Part shown: piece after piece, positions 1-11,297 of the stretch
Layout: each line of letters starts with the position of its first letter
Position numbering within the stretch: position 1 is the stretch's first letter
Source of the DNA: Paguma larvata
Taxonomy: Eukaryota > Chordata > Mammalia > Carnivora > Viverridae
Assembly: GCA_030068075.1 (NCBI GenBank)
Contig: JAINVK010000522.1
Span: forward strand, 62,001-126,000
DNA: 64,000 nt
Direction of reading: 5' to 3'
The notes under the pieces: generated by a model
Told to the model about the DNA's origin: nothing
The model's input: the letters and a program-made list of their open reading frames with translations, nothing else
Databases searched by the model: none
Position numbers and translations under genes: made by a program

Positions 1-157
1 CATCAGCTCAGGTCAGTTTGTGAGTTTGAGTCCCGCATTGGGTTGTCTGCTGTCCGCACAGAGCCTGCTTTGGAATTTCTGACCTCTTCTCTCTCTGCCC
101 TTCCCCCGCTCCCAGTCATCATCTCAAAAATAAATAAACATTAAAAATTTTAAAAAG
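1..157 (+). mobile_element. CAN-SINE, 5' end cut by window edge
   Basis: The copy enters the window just after its A box, at the CAGCTCAGGTCA stretch. It runs through a degraded B box (GAGTTTGAGTCCC), GAGCCTGCTT, a CT-rich block and the A-rich tail AAAAATAAATAAACATTAAA. That order is diagnostic of the felid tRNA-Lys-derived SINE. It is followed directly by a LINE-1 3' end in the same orientation. Confidence 0.9.
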
Positions 158-174
158 GTATTACTTTAGAAAGA

Positions 175-545
175 AAAGAAATTCTGACATATGCTACAAC
201 ATGGATGAACCATGAAAACATTATTCAAAAGGAAATAAGCCATTCACAAAAGGACTAATACTGTATGCTTCCACTTATGTGAGATACCTAGACTAGTGAA
301 ATTCGAAGACACAGAGGGGAGGTCTTGATTGCCAGGTACTGGAGGAAGGGGAGGATAAAAGGTTACTGTTTAATGGATACAAGCTTCAATTGTGCAAGAT
401 GAAACAAGTTCTGGAGATGGATGGTGGTGATATTTGCACAACAATGTGTATGCACTTAATGGCACTGAATTACACACTTAAACATGGTTAAGCTAAAAAA
501 TTTTATTTTGTAAGTATTTTACCACAATTATAAAAATAATAGAAA
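175..545 (+). mobile_element. LINE-1 3' end (old L1M type)
   Basis: The stretch has the usual order of the end of ORF2 and the 3'UTR of older mammalian LINE-1: ACAACATGGATGAACC, GGAAATAAGCCATTCACAAAAGG, a GGAGGAAGGGGAGG block, CTGGAGATGGATGGTGGTGAT, CACTTAAACATGGTTAAG and ATTTTACCACAATTATAAAA. The copy is strongly 5'-truncated. Sequence divergence indicates an old, dead insertion. Confidence 0.8.
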
Positions 546-1350
546 TAAGTTTTTTTAATTAAAAAAAATATTTAACCATTATTTTCATTGTTCCAGATGC
601 TACTTGTATTGGTTGAGGGAACTGATAATGACGTAGAGTCTGTTTTGCATACTAATTTATTATAAGGGTAGCAAAACCACAAAATAAAACTAGATATTTT
701 ATTTTTAAAATTAAATTATACAGTGAAAATCCAATTTCAATATTTAAAATAAAATAGTATTTTTTTTAAAAAATAGTATTTTTCAAGAATAGGACAAAAA
801 GCATATAGTAGATTTGAAATATACTACCAAATTATTGATTTGAGATTCTGTAAGGTGATTAAGACTTATTCAATTGCCTGAAAGTTACATAAATGTCTAC
901 AATAGACACATGAGAATGTCTAGAAGTCATGAAGCTCATTTTACTCCCTCCTTGAACAGCGCATGGCAATGAAGTGTTATTAGAATTAATCTTTCAAAAC
1001 CATGGATGACTGCCAGTAATTTTCCAGGTACATTGAGCATTTAGCTATTTTGTATAAAGTTAATGAATGTAACATCAAAGAACTAATGATTTAAGTAGAA
1101 TGTCAATAACTGTGGGAGGGTTAAATAGTGTAAAGTGAATAAACTATAATAGCATAGCTTATAATTCTGCCAAAGAGAGGTCAAATAAACACTAAATTGC
1201 TATCTATGTAGTTGCCAATCAGATTTCTTCCCTGCTATGACTTTATCAGTAGTATATTTTGTATAGGAAAGATTTCCTTTTATTTATTTTATAAGATTTT
1301 TACTAAAACATACTTATTTAAAAATACCCTTAAAAGAAAATGTCTTATTA
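546..1350. other. Unassigned AT-rich DNA
   Basis: I see no gene, no recognisable repeat and no long open frame. The stretch is very AT-rich with several A and T runs (for example near 560 and 755). Confidence 0.5.
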
Positions 1351-2219
1351 TGTTGGGTTCTTGGACCCAATTCCAATATGTGTGAGTATAAAGGAGAATT
1401 AAACCACACCAACAAGCAATGCTGGTACACCAGTTGGGTGTCCTCTATTCTGCTCAATTAGGATACTATCTACCCAGAGTTTTCATTATGTTCTACAGGT
1501 TAAGGACTCAGTCAAATAAGTCTCCCCACCAACTCACTTTAAAGCTAGCCTCAAGCCCAGGATATAACCTATGCTTCTGATTCACTGGCGACAAATTGGA
1601 AATTACGGCAACCCGCTCCAATTCAGGATGTCAATTGTGAATCCTGCTTTCAGGACTACCAGCTATAAATTGGAGGTTGCCACAACCCCCCTACAGTGAC
1701 TCACAGAACTCAGAGAAATACTTTACTTCTTAAATTATTATTTTATCATAAAAGGCTATAGCCCAGGAATAGCCACATGGAAGAGTTGCAAAGGGCAAGG
1801 TACATATGGGGCAAGAGCTTCCACACTCTCTCCAGGAATGCCACTTTTCCCGAATCTCCATGTGTTCACCAAATAGGAATCTCTTTAGCCCTGTCCTTGT
1901 GGGATTTTTGGAGGCTTCATTATATGTGAATTACTGATTAAGTCATTGGCCATTGGGGATTGAACTCAATCTCAAGCCCTAATCCCCTCCCTAAAAGCTG
2001 AGGAATGGAACTGAAAATTACAACCTGTAATCACATAGTTGGCTCCTGGAAGCCAGTCACCCCATCCTTAGGCTTTCCCAAAGTTACCTCATTAGAATAA
2101 TAAAGATACCTTTATCACTCTCCATACTTTGGAAATTCCAAGGATTTTTAGAGCCGTAAGCCAGAAGTTGCATAGGGAGACCAAATAAATAGAAATATAT
2201 CTTTGTCTTAGAAATCACA
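1351..2219 (-). mobile_element. Old endogenous-retrovirus-type LTR (ERVL-like)
   Basis: The plus strand reads as the reverse complement of an old mammalian LTR. Recognisable blocks in order are AAGGACTCAGTC, CTATGCTTCTGATTCACTGG, TGACTCACAGAACTCAGAGA, AGGGCAAGGTACATATGGGG, CATTGGCCATTGGGGATTGA and GGAAATTCCAAGGATTTT. The minus strand would start near TGTGATTTCTAAG and end near position 1351. It resembles MER21-like ERVL LTRs, a name given from memory. A partial internal duplication (AAATTGGA... near 1596 and 1666) is visible. No gag, pol or env remnant adjoins it, so it is probably a solo LTR. The edges are approximate. Confidence 0.6.
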
Positions 2220-3049
2220 ATAATCAAACTTACACTATTTTTGTTTCTAGTATGTGAAGCTACAATTAATTGAGGACTATTCAGCTATGAATGATTTTCT
2301 TTGGGTAAAAATATAGTCTCAGTAAACATTTACATTTTTCTTTTTTATATCATCTATGTGCATATATACTGAAAATCCTATTTCAGAAAATTCTGGGTTA
2401 AAATGGAGTTTATAGATTGTGCTATTCCTTTTACTTATAATTTGATTTCAAATAAATATAATACTTTGTAACGAGAGCTTCAAAAACTAGTCAAGTGATT
2501 GCTCTGCATAAATTTAATATTTCTAAAATGATTCTGCTAAAAAAGATTGGGTATAGAAGTCTTCTATTTTTCTAAAGAGTAGTCACTCTACAGTAATAAA
2601 CTTTACTACATTTCCTACCAAATGCCCTTTGTGTGAACTCATTTTTAGAGGATGATAGACCTTCACCTTTCCTGTGTGATTGCTAATAGTATCAAGAAGA
2701 ACAAAGAACTTTTACCCTGTACATCTCCTGGGAATACTGCTCTCTCCTTGTTTCATCAGAGGTGAGGCCTTGTCAGTAGCACATTTAACCATAGGCCATA
2801 TCAAGAATATATTCTGGGTCCAAAGTAAACCTAAAATCTCACTCTAAGCTCTTAAATAGGTTACCGGACTTCGCTGGTTGATAAATAATTGTGACATTTC
2901 TTCTTATTGTGGGAGTATTGAGCCACAATATGATATAGTTTTAAAATAGAATAGCATAGAGGAAAAGGCTACTTTTTCAAAATAATATAAAAATCAATCA
3001 ATTACCACACATTTTTAAAGCCACGCTATATTATTCACTATAGTAAAAT
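2220..3049. other. Unassigned DNA
   Basis: No repeat or gene could be recognised. Composition is AT-rich, slightly less so around 2640-2860. No open frame exceeds background. Confidence 0.4.
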
Positions 3050-3235
3050 ATTTACATGCACTGAGTCATTTAATTGTCTTAACAGCCAGTAAGGAAGATA
3101 AAAAAATTGAGACTATAGCAAATTTAAAAATTATTTCCAACTTTTCAAGGAGAATGAATGATCTAAAATTTAAAGCCAGAACAGTTAATCGGGACAACTA
3201 TTAACTTTCTACTGTGTAGCATGGCCTTCTTAATT
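3050..3235 (-). mobile_element. MIR SINE fragment
   Basis: The plus strand resembles the reverse complement of MIR: TTTACATGCACTGAGTCATTTAATTG, then a block matching the usual AACAGCC...GGAAGATAAA...TTGAGAC positions, then a weaker match to the tRNA-like half. MIRs are ancient tRNA-derived SINEs shared by all mammals. The high divergence is expected, and the right edge is uncertain. Confidence 0.5.
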
Positions 3236-3516
3236 CATAGATTTTGTAATAAATCTGAAAGTAATTCTGAACGTAAATTAAACACAATTAATTAAAGACT
3301 TTAAATTTTTAATTTTAGTATGCTTAAAAGTAGTCATAAGTAAGAGGTCCAAATATTTTAGCATGATTTTTTTTTATTATCTTCTATTTACCTTAATAAA
3401 AAGTACATGTCCTGAAGTTAATTTTGGTGCAAAATACTCCTCAAACTATGCCTAGTTGTTCAAGGCATAGTTGTACAAATTGCCATTTTAAAGTTATTTC
3501 AAAGGAGAGAAAATAT

Positions 3517-3731
3517 GGGCGCTTGGGTCGCTCAGTTGGTTGGGCGGCCGACTTCAGCTCAGGTCATCATCTCACGGTGTGTGAGTTCGAGCCCGCGTCG
3601 GGCTCTGTGCTGATGGGTCAGAGCCTGGAGCCTGCTTCCGATTCTGTGTCTCCCTCTCTCTCTGCCCTTCCCCTGTTCACTCTGTGCCTCTATGTCTCTC
3701 AAAAATAAGTAAACATTAAAAAAAAAAAAAA
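3517..3731 (+). mobile_element. CAN-SINE, near full length
   Basis: The head is GGGCGCTTGGGTCGCTCAG. The tRNA-derived part has an intact B-box-like GTTCGAGCCC, then GAGCCTGGAGCCTGCTT, a TCTCTCTCTGCCC block and a tail AAAAATAAGTAAACATT followed by about 14 A. The long, nearly pure A tail and low divergence suggest a fairly young insertion. A target duplication is not clear. A short CA repeat follows at about 3750-3763. Confidence 0.95.
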
Positions 3732-4864
3732 GGAAAATAGAATACAATTACACACACACACACGAAGAATGGCTAATAAAAACTGATAAAAAAAACTTTA
3801 AGACAAAAAGTTCAAGAAATAATGAGACTTTATACTAGAAAACAATATGTTAATAAAATATAAAAATAAACACGTATGGAATTTACAATTTGAAATAAAT
3901 AGCTGAGAATGCATATGTATCAATCTTTTTTCTGTTTTGCCTTTGGCATTTTGTATGCTTGATTTATGTGTTCATTGTGTAATTTAATCTATGATTTTTC
4001 CCTGTTGTTACAACTATTTTAAATAAAACCTGAACAAAAACACTTCAAGTTCTATTGGCTATCTTGATATTAACACATTTTGATCTATTGATTTATCGAT
4101 TTTCATTTTCTTTTAACCTGACCATACAACAAATTGTCTAGTTGTTATTGCTTTTAAATTATTATTCAAATATCTTCCATAAGATTGTTTATGAAATCTT
4201 CATATTTTCTTTTCCCCCAATGTGTGTTTGTGTGTGTGTATGTGTTTAATTTTACAAACACCTTTTTTTCTTTTCCTAATTTATTTAAATGCTTTAATTT
4301 GTTGAAATTGTTTCAATGCTTAATTTAAGCTCCAAAGCTAAGACTATACAGAGCTCAGTACAAGCCAGTCCATGATGAATAATAAGTCTTCATTTTTTCC
4401 ATTTACTTTTGCTAACATTCTTCAAGGTTCTTTTGCACATCTAAATATTTCTGACTTCACACTTTGATGTTCTTATTCTCCCTACTTCCTTTTTTGTTGT
4501 TACTTTCAGTATGCCTTTACTTTCCTTAAATCTTTATTTCCTTTACAGTGCTAGGTGATTATGCTGTGATTTTTCTTATACTGTATATTTTAAGTAACAT
4601 ATAAATTCTAAAATACAATGGGAGCTTATTAGGTCATTTGATATCGTGGAAAACTTTTGGCCACACTTTTATAAAACTTATGCTCATTTTTTAAAATGAT
4701 AGTGGTCATTAAATCAATTTGCTTCTAGTTAATTTCCTTCTTTATTTTATATCTATTTTTAGCTCCCATACCTTTTCACTGCTAATCATTACTCATATTC
4801 TAGAAAGGAGCCAGGAAAATGCTTTAAAATATTCAGGTGATCTCCAGGAATAAAATGATGTTTG
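3732..4864. other. Unassigned AT-rich DNA
   Basis: No gene or named repeat was recognised. A short TGTG-rich run lies at about 4220-4245. The rest is AT-rich sequence with no notable open frame. Confidence 0.5.
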
Positions 4865-4985
4865 TGGGTCTCTCTGTCTTTGTTTTGGTCTCTCCATCTT
4901 TCATCTCTCTGTCTCTCTCTGTCTCTCTGTTTCTATCTATCTATATCAGTGTCTGTATCTAATCTACATCTCTATCTATACCCAG

Positions 4986-5038
<53 letters not shown>

Positions 5039-5058
5039 CGCGTGTGTGTGTGTGTGTA
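4865..5058. repeat. CT-rich tract leading into (TG)n(CG)6(TG)n
   Basis: A pyrimidine-rich TCTC/TGTC/TATC tract (4865-4985) runs into an alternating purine-pyrimidine array: TG repeats at about 4987-5030, CG repeats at 5031-5042 and TG repeats at 5043-5057. This is a microsatellite of the type that forms left-handed Z-DNA under negative supercoiling. Open frames through it are low-complexity artefacts. Confidence 0.95.
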
Positions 5059-5596
5059 TTTAGCCTTTACTTTCTGGTAGTAACAAATAATCAGCTAGAG
5101 AGTTTACCATTCACAGTTATCCCTCTGCTCTGTCAAATGGATAATCCTCTCATTGTCTTGTCCACTAGCTTCTCCCTACTATTCTCTTCTGGTCAGATCC
5201 ATTCACTCTGACCTATCTGTTCAAATAATGGAGGTTTCATTTTGTTTTCCTAGAGTCTATACCTAATTTGGAAAATTCCCTACTCACTCAGTATTTCATT
5301 ATTCTTAAAGTATAAGATATCCACACGGCATCATCTCATTCTATAATACATTTTTTTCATTAAACTTGGCATTTTTCTTCTTATTCTTATGTTCAGTTTA
5401 AGAGTTTGTCCTACTGTTCATTAAGATGGAATTGCTGTTTACGTTCAACTCAGTTTCACTGGATTCAAAGAAGAGGAGATAATGTTATCATAATGCCATT
5501 ATTTTAAACACATAATTTTTCCAGGTTTTGTACATAGCAGAACAGCTCTCACTGTAATCTATTAAAAGTCTGTAACATAAGAGTTTGTTAAAATCT
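5059..5596. other. Unassigned DNA
   Basis: Ordinary AT-rich sequence between two simple repeats. No gene or interspersed repeat was recognised. Confidence 0.5.
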
Positions 5597-5867
5597 AAAA
5601 GAAGGAAGGAAGGAAGGAAGGAAGGAAGGAAGGAAGGAAGGAAGGAAGGAAGGAAGGAAGAAGGAAGGAAGGAAGGAAGGAAGGAAGGAAGGAAGGAAGG
5701 AAGGAAGGAGGAAACAAGGAAAGGAAAGAAGGAAAAGGAAGGGAAAGGAAGAAAACCAAAGGAAAGGAAAGGAAAAAAGAAAGAAAGAAAAAGGAAGGGA
5801 GGAATAAAGAAAGGGAAGGAGGGAGGGAGAGAGAAAAGAAGGAACAAAGGAAGAAAGAAAGAGAAGG
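5597..5867. repeat. Polypurine tract built on (GGAA)n
   Basis: The plus strand is purine for 271 nt apart from five pyrimidines (C5715, CC5756-5757, T5805, C5845). The first 118 nt are uninterrupted GGAA/GAAG repeats with one phase slip near 5660, and the rest is degenerate AAGG/AAAGG. Long homopurine mirror repeats can adopt triplex (H-DNA) structures. Arrays of GGAA are also binding platforms for ETS-family factors. The repetitive open frames on both strands (KEGR-like and FLPS-like) are artefacts. Confidence 0.98.
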
Positions 5868-5983
5868 TAAACACAGAATTTTTTTAATAAAATTTATTGC
5901 ACCTTGGAATCTCCTTAATTCCACACTATTTCTTTCCAGATTTATAATAAATATATTGACCCCTTCCATAAAGAAAGTACTCT

Positions 5984-6190
5984 GGGGGCGCCTGGATGGT
6001 TTAGTCGGTTAGGCATCCCACTCTAGGTTTCTACTCAGATCATGATTTCACAGTATGTGAGTTCGAGCCGGCATGGGGCGCCACGCTGATAGTGCAGAGC
6101 CTGCTTGGGATTCTCTCTCTCCTTCTCTCTCTGCCACTCCCTGCTCTTTCTGTCTCTCGAAATAAATAAAGAAACTTCAAAAAAATTTTA
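5984..6190 (+). mobile_element. CAN-SINE with 10-bp target duplication
   Basis: The body starts GGGGGCGCCTGGATGG and ends in AAATAAATAAAGAAACTTCAAAAAAATTTT. The perfect direct repeat AAAGTACTCT flanks it at 5974-5983 and 6191-6200. This variant has the GCAGAGCCTGCTTGGGATTCTC body rather than the longer GAGCCTGGAGCC form, which marks a different CAN-SINE subtype from most copies here. Confidence 0.95.
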
Positions 6191-6200
6191 AAAGTACTCT

Positions 6201-6810
6201 ATGACATGAAAAATGGGTAAGATACAGCTCAATTACTTAAGTTGTTCACAATTTACTCAGAGAAGAATATACATACATCTAATCACAATACACGTCAGAA
6301 CGTGATAAGATCTAAAAATCATAATCGATTAAGGTATAATGTGACTTGATAAAATAAAAAAAGATGACTGTTGAAAGGATCATATTTCTTTTCTGAGTTA
6401 TGGAATTATGACAGCACACCATAAATACTCTTTTCAAGCAAATTAAGTTATCCTCATTAGGTCTTAAAATCCTTCACTTTAGATTTACAGTGGTCTGGAA
6501 ACACTGCTGTTGTATCGCTCTGAATACTGTAAATTATTCATGAATCAGCATTTTTTATGTTAAACTGAAGTTGTGATAGCATCAGGAATATGGCGATACT
6601 TAATCCTTTACAAGTCACAGGTCTTTATCACTAACCCTTTCAGTGTCATTTTGTTTTTGTCTCAGTGACGTATTAATAAACCAGTATATATCTGTACCTT
6701 ATGCTGGTGAAGGACCATGATCAATATTTTGTTGACATTTTTGGCTTGTCACATAATCACCAAATTATATTAATTTTAATGACTGAAAATATGTCACTTT
6801 ATATCAATTT
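6201..6810. other. Unassigned AT-rich DNA
   Basis: No gene or recognisable repeat is visible between two SINEs. Confidence 0.5.
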
Positions 6811-7016
6811 TTTTAAAAAATTAATGCTAATTTATTTTTGAGAGAGACAGAGCATGAGCGGGAGAAGGTAGAGAGAGACGGAGACACAGAACCCAAAGCA
6901 GGCTCCAGGCTCTGAGCTGTCAGCACAGACTGACCCCAGGACTTGAACCCACGGACTGCGAGATCATGACCTGAACCAAAGTTGGACGTTTAACTGACTG
7001 AGCCACCTGGGCGCCC
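6811..7016 (-). mobile_element. CAN-SINE, reverse orientation
   Basis: The complement of the felid SINE is evident from TTTATTTTTGAGAGAGACAGAGC, AAAGCAGGCTCCAGGCTCTGAGCTGTCAGCACAG, the inverted B box GGACTTGAACCC and the terminal TGAGCCACCTGGGCGCCC. The only flanking match is a short CAATTT on each side, so the target duplication is doubtful. Confidence 0.95.
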
Positions 7017-8330
7017 AATTTATGTTAATTTTAAAAGTATCTCTGAATTTTGCTCTGCCTTAGGGTCCTCATGAACAAATGTCAAAGGGTGAGTTTTGTT
7101 TAGAGACTTACCCTTTTATGTATTTATAGTACTGCCAAAATACATTATATGACTTTTTCTGAAGACATATGATATTATATACACAAATGTTAATGTTTTC
7201 TCTGTTCAGCTAGTAAACATTTCTTTTCTCACATAGCTTCATACTTCTAGTTAAAGTTCCATTTTTTTCCCAGGGCAGCATAGAGGATGCAGTCTATTGG
7301 TCTCTCAGTTGCCCATCACCCACATCAAGAAATCACATACTTAATTTCCAAGATATTTTACACTGTTTATTTTATGTTAATAATACACATGACTTCAAAA
7401 GTACATTATTCTGGAAAAGAAAGACTGATAATGTAATAAATCTTAATGCCAAAAATGAGGTGACTATTGAGAGCAATAAATTTTATTTTAATAAATGTGG
7501 TTGCCATAGTTGAATAATTCAGGACTCCCAACACACATTTTCTCTTGATTAGTAACAATATAAAGAAGCAATGAGTGTTTCCTATACACTGTAATTAATA
7601 CTCACCAAAGATTACAGAACAAAGAAAAAACTTTCTGCGTCTTATTAAAGTGGGAAAAACAGACACTGAAGAAAATACTACATATAATTAATCATATATT
7701 TGCAATTGTGCAAAGAGGAAGTGTCTTTTAATCTGACCCAGAAGGAAAACAAGATTGAATGAGCGTAGGTTTGGAGATAGAAGGGAGTAACCATTCTAGA
7801 CATAGAACATACGGGAGGTTGAAAACTGGATGAGAACATCAATATCAAAGACCAGAAAGAAACTTAAAAAGAGTGAATCATAGAACAAAGAAGATGATTC
7901 TCACAACATGAGTTCAGATAAGAGAGTCATGGCCGTATCATGTGACACATATAGTCTTGTTTTGGACTCTATCTGAAGAACTTTAAGTTGGGAAGAGTAA
8001 CAGTCCACAGTTCATCATCTCGGTATTGATTAGTTACTGTGTAGGTTATGAATTACGAGGTTGCTTAGCTGTGGTGTGGGCAAGCAGATGGACACTAGGA
8101 AGCAAATTTTGTAGAAGTTGGTGGATGAGCATAAATTTAGAAAGTTTCTCGATGGTCAACTTGGAAGAACTGCTATTTTTTTCTGAATTGAGGAACACCA
8201 GAATTTTTTTTTTCTTTTACAAAAAAGGTCTCAGATCTCTTTTAGAATGTTGCTACTCTGAGAAACTAATGAAATACTCAAGCAGAGATTTATTAAATAA
8301 AAATATTTACTGATTAGCCATTGAGTGTTA
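7017..8330. other. Unassigned DNA
   Basis: A 1.3 kb stretch with no gene. The part from about 7680 onward is less AT-rich and may be the start of the ancient repeat that becomes recognisable after 8340, but I cannot support that directly. Confidence 0.4.
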
Positions 8331-8640
8331 GAGTTGAAGGTACGTAAAACATGCAAAATGGTTCTCATGGAGGTGTAATGAAGTAAGGAGAACAAACAAT
8401 AAAAAACAAGAGTATTAGGACTAAGTGCTATAAAGAAAATTAGATAAGAGATTCAAGGGAATAAAAGCTGACACTAATAGTTGTTTTAGAGAAGGCAGGT
8501 CAGAGAAGGCCTCTGAGCAAGCAGCTCAGGGACAACTGTGAGTGGGGGGACAGATGAGCTTTTCAGGGAGCAAATGCCTTGAAATGATGAGTTTGTGGAT
8601 GGAAATAGCGGACTTCAGAATAAAATTGATTTGAGAATTA
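8331..8640 (+). mobile_element. Ancient mammalian interspersed repeat, family not named
   Basis: The run GGACTAAGTGCTATAAAGAAAATTAGA, then GGTCAGAGAAGGCCTCTGAG, then AGGGAGCAAATGCCTTGAAA follows the order of a common old mammalian repeat whose consensus I recall as AAGTGCTATGAAGAAAATAAA ... GGTCAGGGAAGGCCTCTCTGAGGAGG. I do not trust my memory for its formal name. The same family appears again at 25360-25640 and 54400-55380. Confidence 0.5.
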
Positions 8641-8932
8641 TATTAAGGTTTATATCTGGCAAAGTAGAGTCTTTGGATTAAATGATATGATTCAAGGGTA
8701 AGGCTAAAAATTGAATTTTGACACATTTTTCTATTTAATGTCATAATTAGTCTCAAAAACTGTTAAATTTCTTCAAGATAAATATTACAGTCACTGTTTC
8801 ATTTAAAGTCTTGCAAAGTGACTAGACTCACTTTAAAAAAAAACAAAGAGCTTTTTAGAAATGTATGGGCTGGGTTATTAAAGTATACTCTTACCAAGTC
8901 AGGCCATGTAAATTTGGTGTTAATTGATTTTC

Positions 8933-9014
8933 TTTTCTTCTTTTCTTTTTTTTGTTTTTTTTGTTTTTGTTTTTGTTTTTGTTTTTGTTTTTGTTTTTGT
9001 TTTCTTTTTTTGGC
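8933..9014. repeat. (TTTTTG)n microsatellite
   Basis: A T-rich lead is followed by about nine TTTTTG units and a closing T run. It is low-complexity sequence with no coding meaning, although frames run through it on both strands. Confidence 0.95.
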
Positions 9015-9654
9015 CACAATAAGAGATGGTGTCCTGGACTGCCTAAGACTGTCATGTGCATGGATTCAACTGAGATTTTAAACAGTTTTCAGGCATGACA
9101 GTGGTGCTCCTATTCGCTGGCAAGGTGGACGGAGACAAGTCTATGTGTTCGAAAGGTTCAGTTAGTTTTGGATTTCAATGTTCTTGAGCACATTCACCAG
9201 ATATTATCAGTCAAAGTCTCATAGCCTCTATCTAGACATTAACTATGGTGAAGGAGGCTTCTTATGTTTCCCATTCAACATTCTCTGAAGTCTGATTTTC
9301 ATGCAGTTAGATTCTGTTCTTGATCTTCACTGTGTGAATGTGTCATCGGTACTGTAATTACTGTATCCCTTATAATCAATGCTTGGTGTTAGTTTCTAGC
9401 AATATCTTCTCTGAAACCGTAAGAAATCTAGGTCTGCGTTCAAAACCACCATAAAACAGGTTTCTTTGATTTTGTAGTTCTCTTCTTAAAGAACCCCTAA
9501 AACTAGGTCACAATTCTGCTGCCACCTCAAAATCCAGGCACAGGAGGCAACTGTGGAGGCATAGTACAGACAGAATAACTCATCCTTGTGCACATGCTCA
9601 CTTCCTTCTCAAACTTTCTCTCCTCCTAAACAGTTTGGGGGTTCTACTTTCTTT
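9015..9654. other. Unassigned DNA
   Basis: Somewhat higher GC than its surroundings. I could not assign it to a gene or a repeat. Confidence 0.4.
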
Positions 9655-9745
9655 CTTTTTTCTTTTTTTTTTAATTTAAAATTAGTTAGTTAACATTCAA
9701 TGCATTATTGGTTTCAGGAGTAGAATTCAGTGATTCATCACTTGA
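9655..9745 (-). mobile_element. Short carnivoran LINE-1 3' end, reverse orientation
   Basis: A T run followed by AATTTAAAATTAGTTAGTTAACATTC, TATTGGTTTCAGGAGTAGAATTCAGTGATTCATCACTT is the reverse complement of the 3' terminus of carnivoran LINE-1. The same terminus appears in sense at 30270-30378. This copy is extremely 5'-truncated, at about 90 bp. Confidence 0.7.
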
Positions 9746-9808
9746 GCTGAGGGAATTTTTCTCAGGAAAAATTCTGGGTATATCATTTACTTTTAAAATA
9801 TTTATCTG

Positions 9809-10030
9809 GGGGTGCCTGGATGGCTCAGTGGGTTGAGCGGCCAACTTCGGCTCAGGTTGTGATCTCACAGTTCATGGGTTCGAGTCCTCGAGTTCATGGG
9901 TTGGGCCCTGTGCTGACAGCTCAGAGCCTGGAGCCTGCTTCCGATTCTGTGTCTCCCTCTCTCTGTGCCATTCCCCAGGTTTCATTCTGTCTCTGTCTCT
10001 TTCAAAAATGAATAAACTTTAAAAATTAAA
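9809..10030 (+). mobile_element. CAN-SINE with 14-bp target duplication and duplicated B-box region
   Basis: The flanking repeat AAAATATTTATCTG is perfect at 9795-9808 and 10031-10044. Inside the element, GTTCATGGGTT occurs twice about 26 bp apart (near 9871 and 9892), so the B-box neighbourhood is partly duplicated. Head, CT block and tail are otherwise normal. Confidence 0.95.
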
Positions 10031-10044
10031 AAAATATTTATCTG

Positions 10045-11297
10045 TAACATTGTTCTTTGATACTTAATTTTATATTCATGCAAAGAAGAATGTTGTGGCA
10101 TATTATGTGATATTTTCTTTATCACTTTTTTATCTTCTTTTTTACTCCCACTTTTTCTTCTGAAGAAAATAATTATAGATGTGAGACATGAGACTGCAGT
10201 TTTTACAGTTTTTCCAGAAAACAAATATGGTGCATGTCTTAGCTTCAAAAGTCACCATCCAAGTTTAAAACAAAAATGAATAAACATGCCTATAAAAAGG
10301 CACAATGCAATATTGTGTTTAGCATGGCTACAAAATATTATCTTCAAAGGTTGGAGAAATAGATTGGGTTTCAGAGAAAATAACATAGTAAGGTATGAAT
10401 ATGTGGGCACTAGTTCCTGTTAATATTTGGCCTGAGGTAATATTAGGCCATTAAAGAGCCCTCCTACAGGCTATTACTTTCGGGGCAAAGAGAATTTGCA
10501 CATCGATTCTAGATGAGGCTCAGGTAATCAGCAAGAATTTAGCAAATTCTCCCTGGTTATTATGGTATAGCAACCTAGAACAATTGGTATAAGTGTATTA
10601 ATGTGAGGCGAGTTGTAAGAAAACTCTTATTCTCAAATAACACTTAAATTCTACCAAACTCCAGAGTGGCATAGTAGCACATCCAGAATATTTTGTGGCC
10701 CCAATTGTAGTTAAATATATTATAAAGGAAAATTATAGAGGTTATGTAAGTAAGCATGCTGGAGGTCCTAAAGATGGGAATATAGTGTGTGCCAAGGATA
10801 AAGTAAGAAACTGCTGTTTTCAGAAGATCCACAGCACTACAAAGCTAGGGGAGTGTGAGTTCCTGCCTGTGGATAGTCCAATTGCCATTTTACTTAGGAT
10901 CATACTCACCTTTGCTGAAGAGCCAGCAGGATGGATTCCACCTGAAATTAGGGGACAGAATAGCACTGGCACTAAATAGGACAGAAACTGGACTTTCCCG
11001 TTTCAGTCACCATTATAATGGAATCTGCATAATACATCATTGTCTTTGGAGAAAGAGAAATGGACCCTTTATCTCAATCAATTCTGAGACATTCCTAACA
11101 TAGAACATGTTGTATTGGGTCAAAAAATCTAGAATAACTTTTACAAATTAGAAATTAAGTAGACCTAATAAATTTATAAGGTATTAAGTAGTTAAAGCAA
11201 CACTTACTGCAAAACACAAGAAATGCACTATCTAAGAGGTTATGAAAATAATTTTACAAGTAAGGATATATACACATATAGTTTATTATATGCACAA
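10045..11297. other. Unassigned DNA with short open frames
   Basis: No interspersed repeat was recognised. Two overlapping open frames on the plus strand (10695-10979 and 10855-11103) have no signature I recognise, no Kozak-like context worth noting and no codon pattern distinct from noise. The minus strand also has short frames. I treat all of them as chance. Confidence 0.4.

Noticed and set aside
5488..5969. Open frames of about 100-128 codons rich in F-L-P-S or K-E-G-R on both strands
   Set aside because: They are translations of the (GGAA)n tract.
10695..11103. Two overlapping plus-strand open frames of 94 and 82 codons
   Set aside because: No recognisable family. Overlapping frames of this size are expected by chance in 64 kb.
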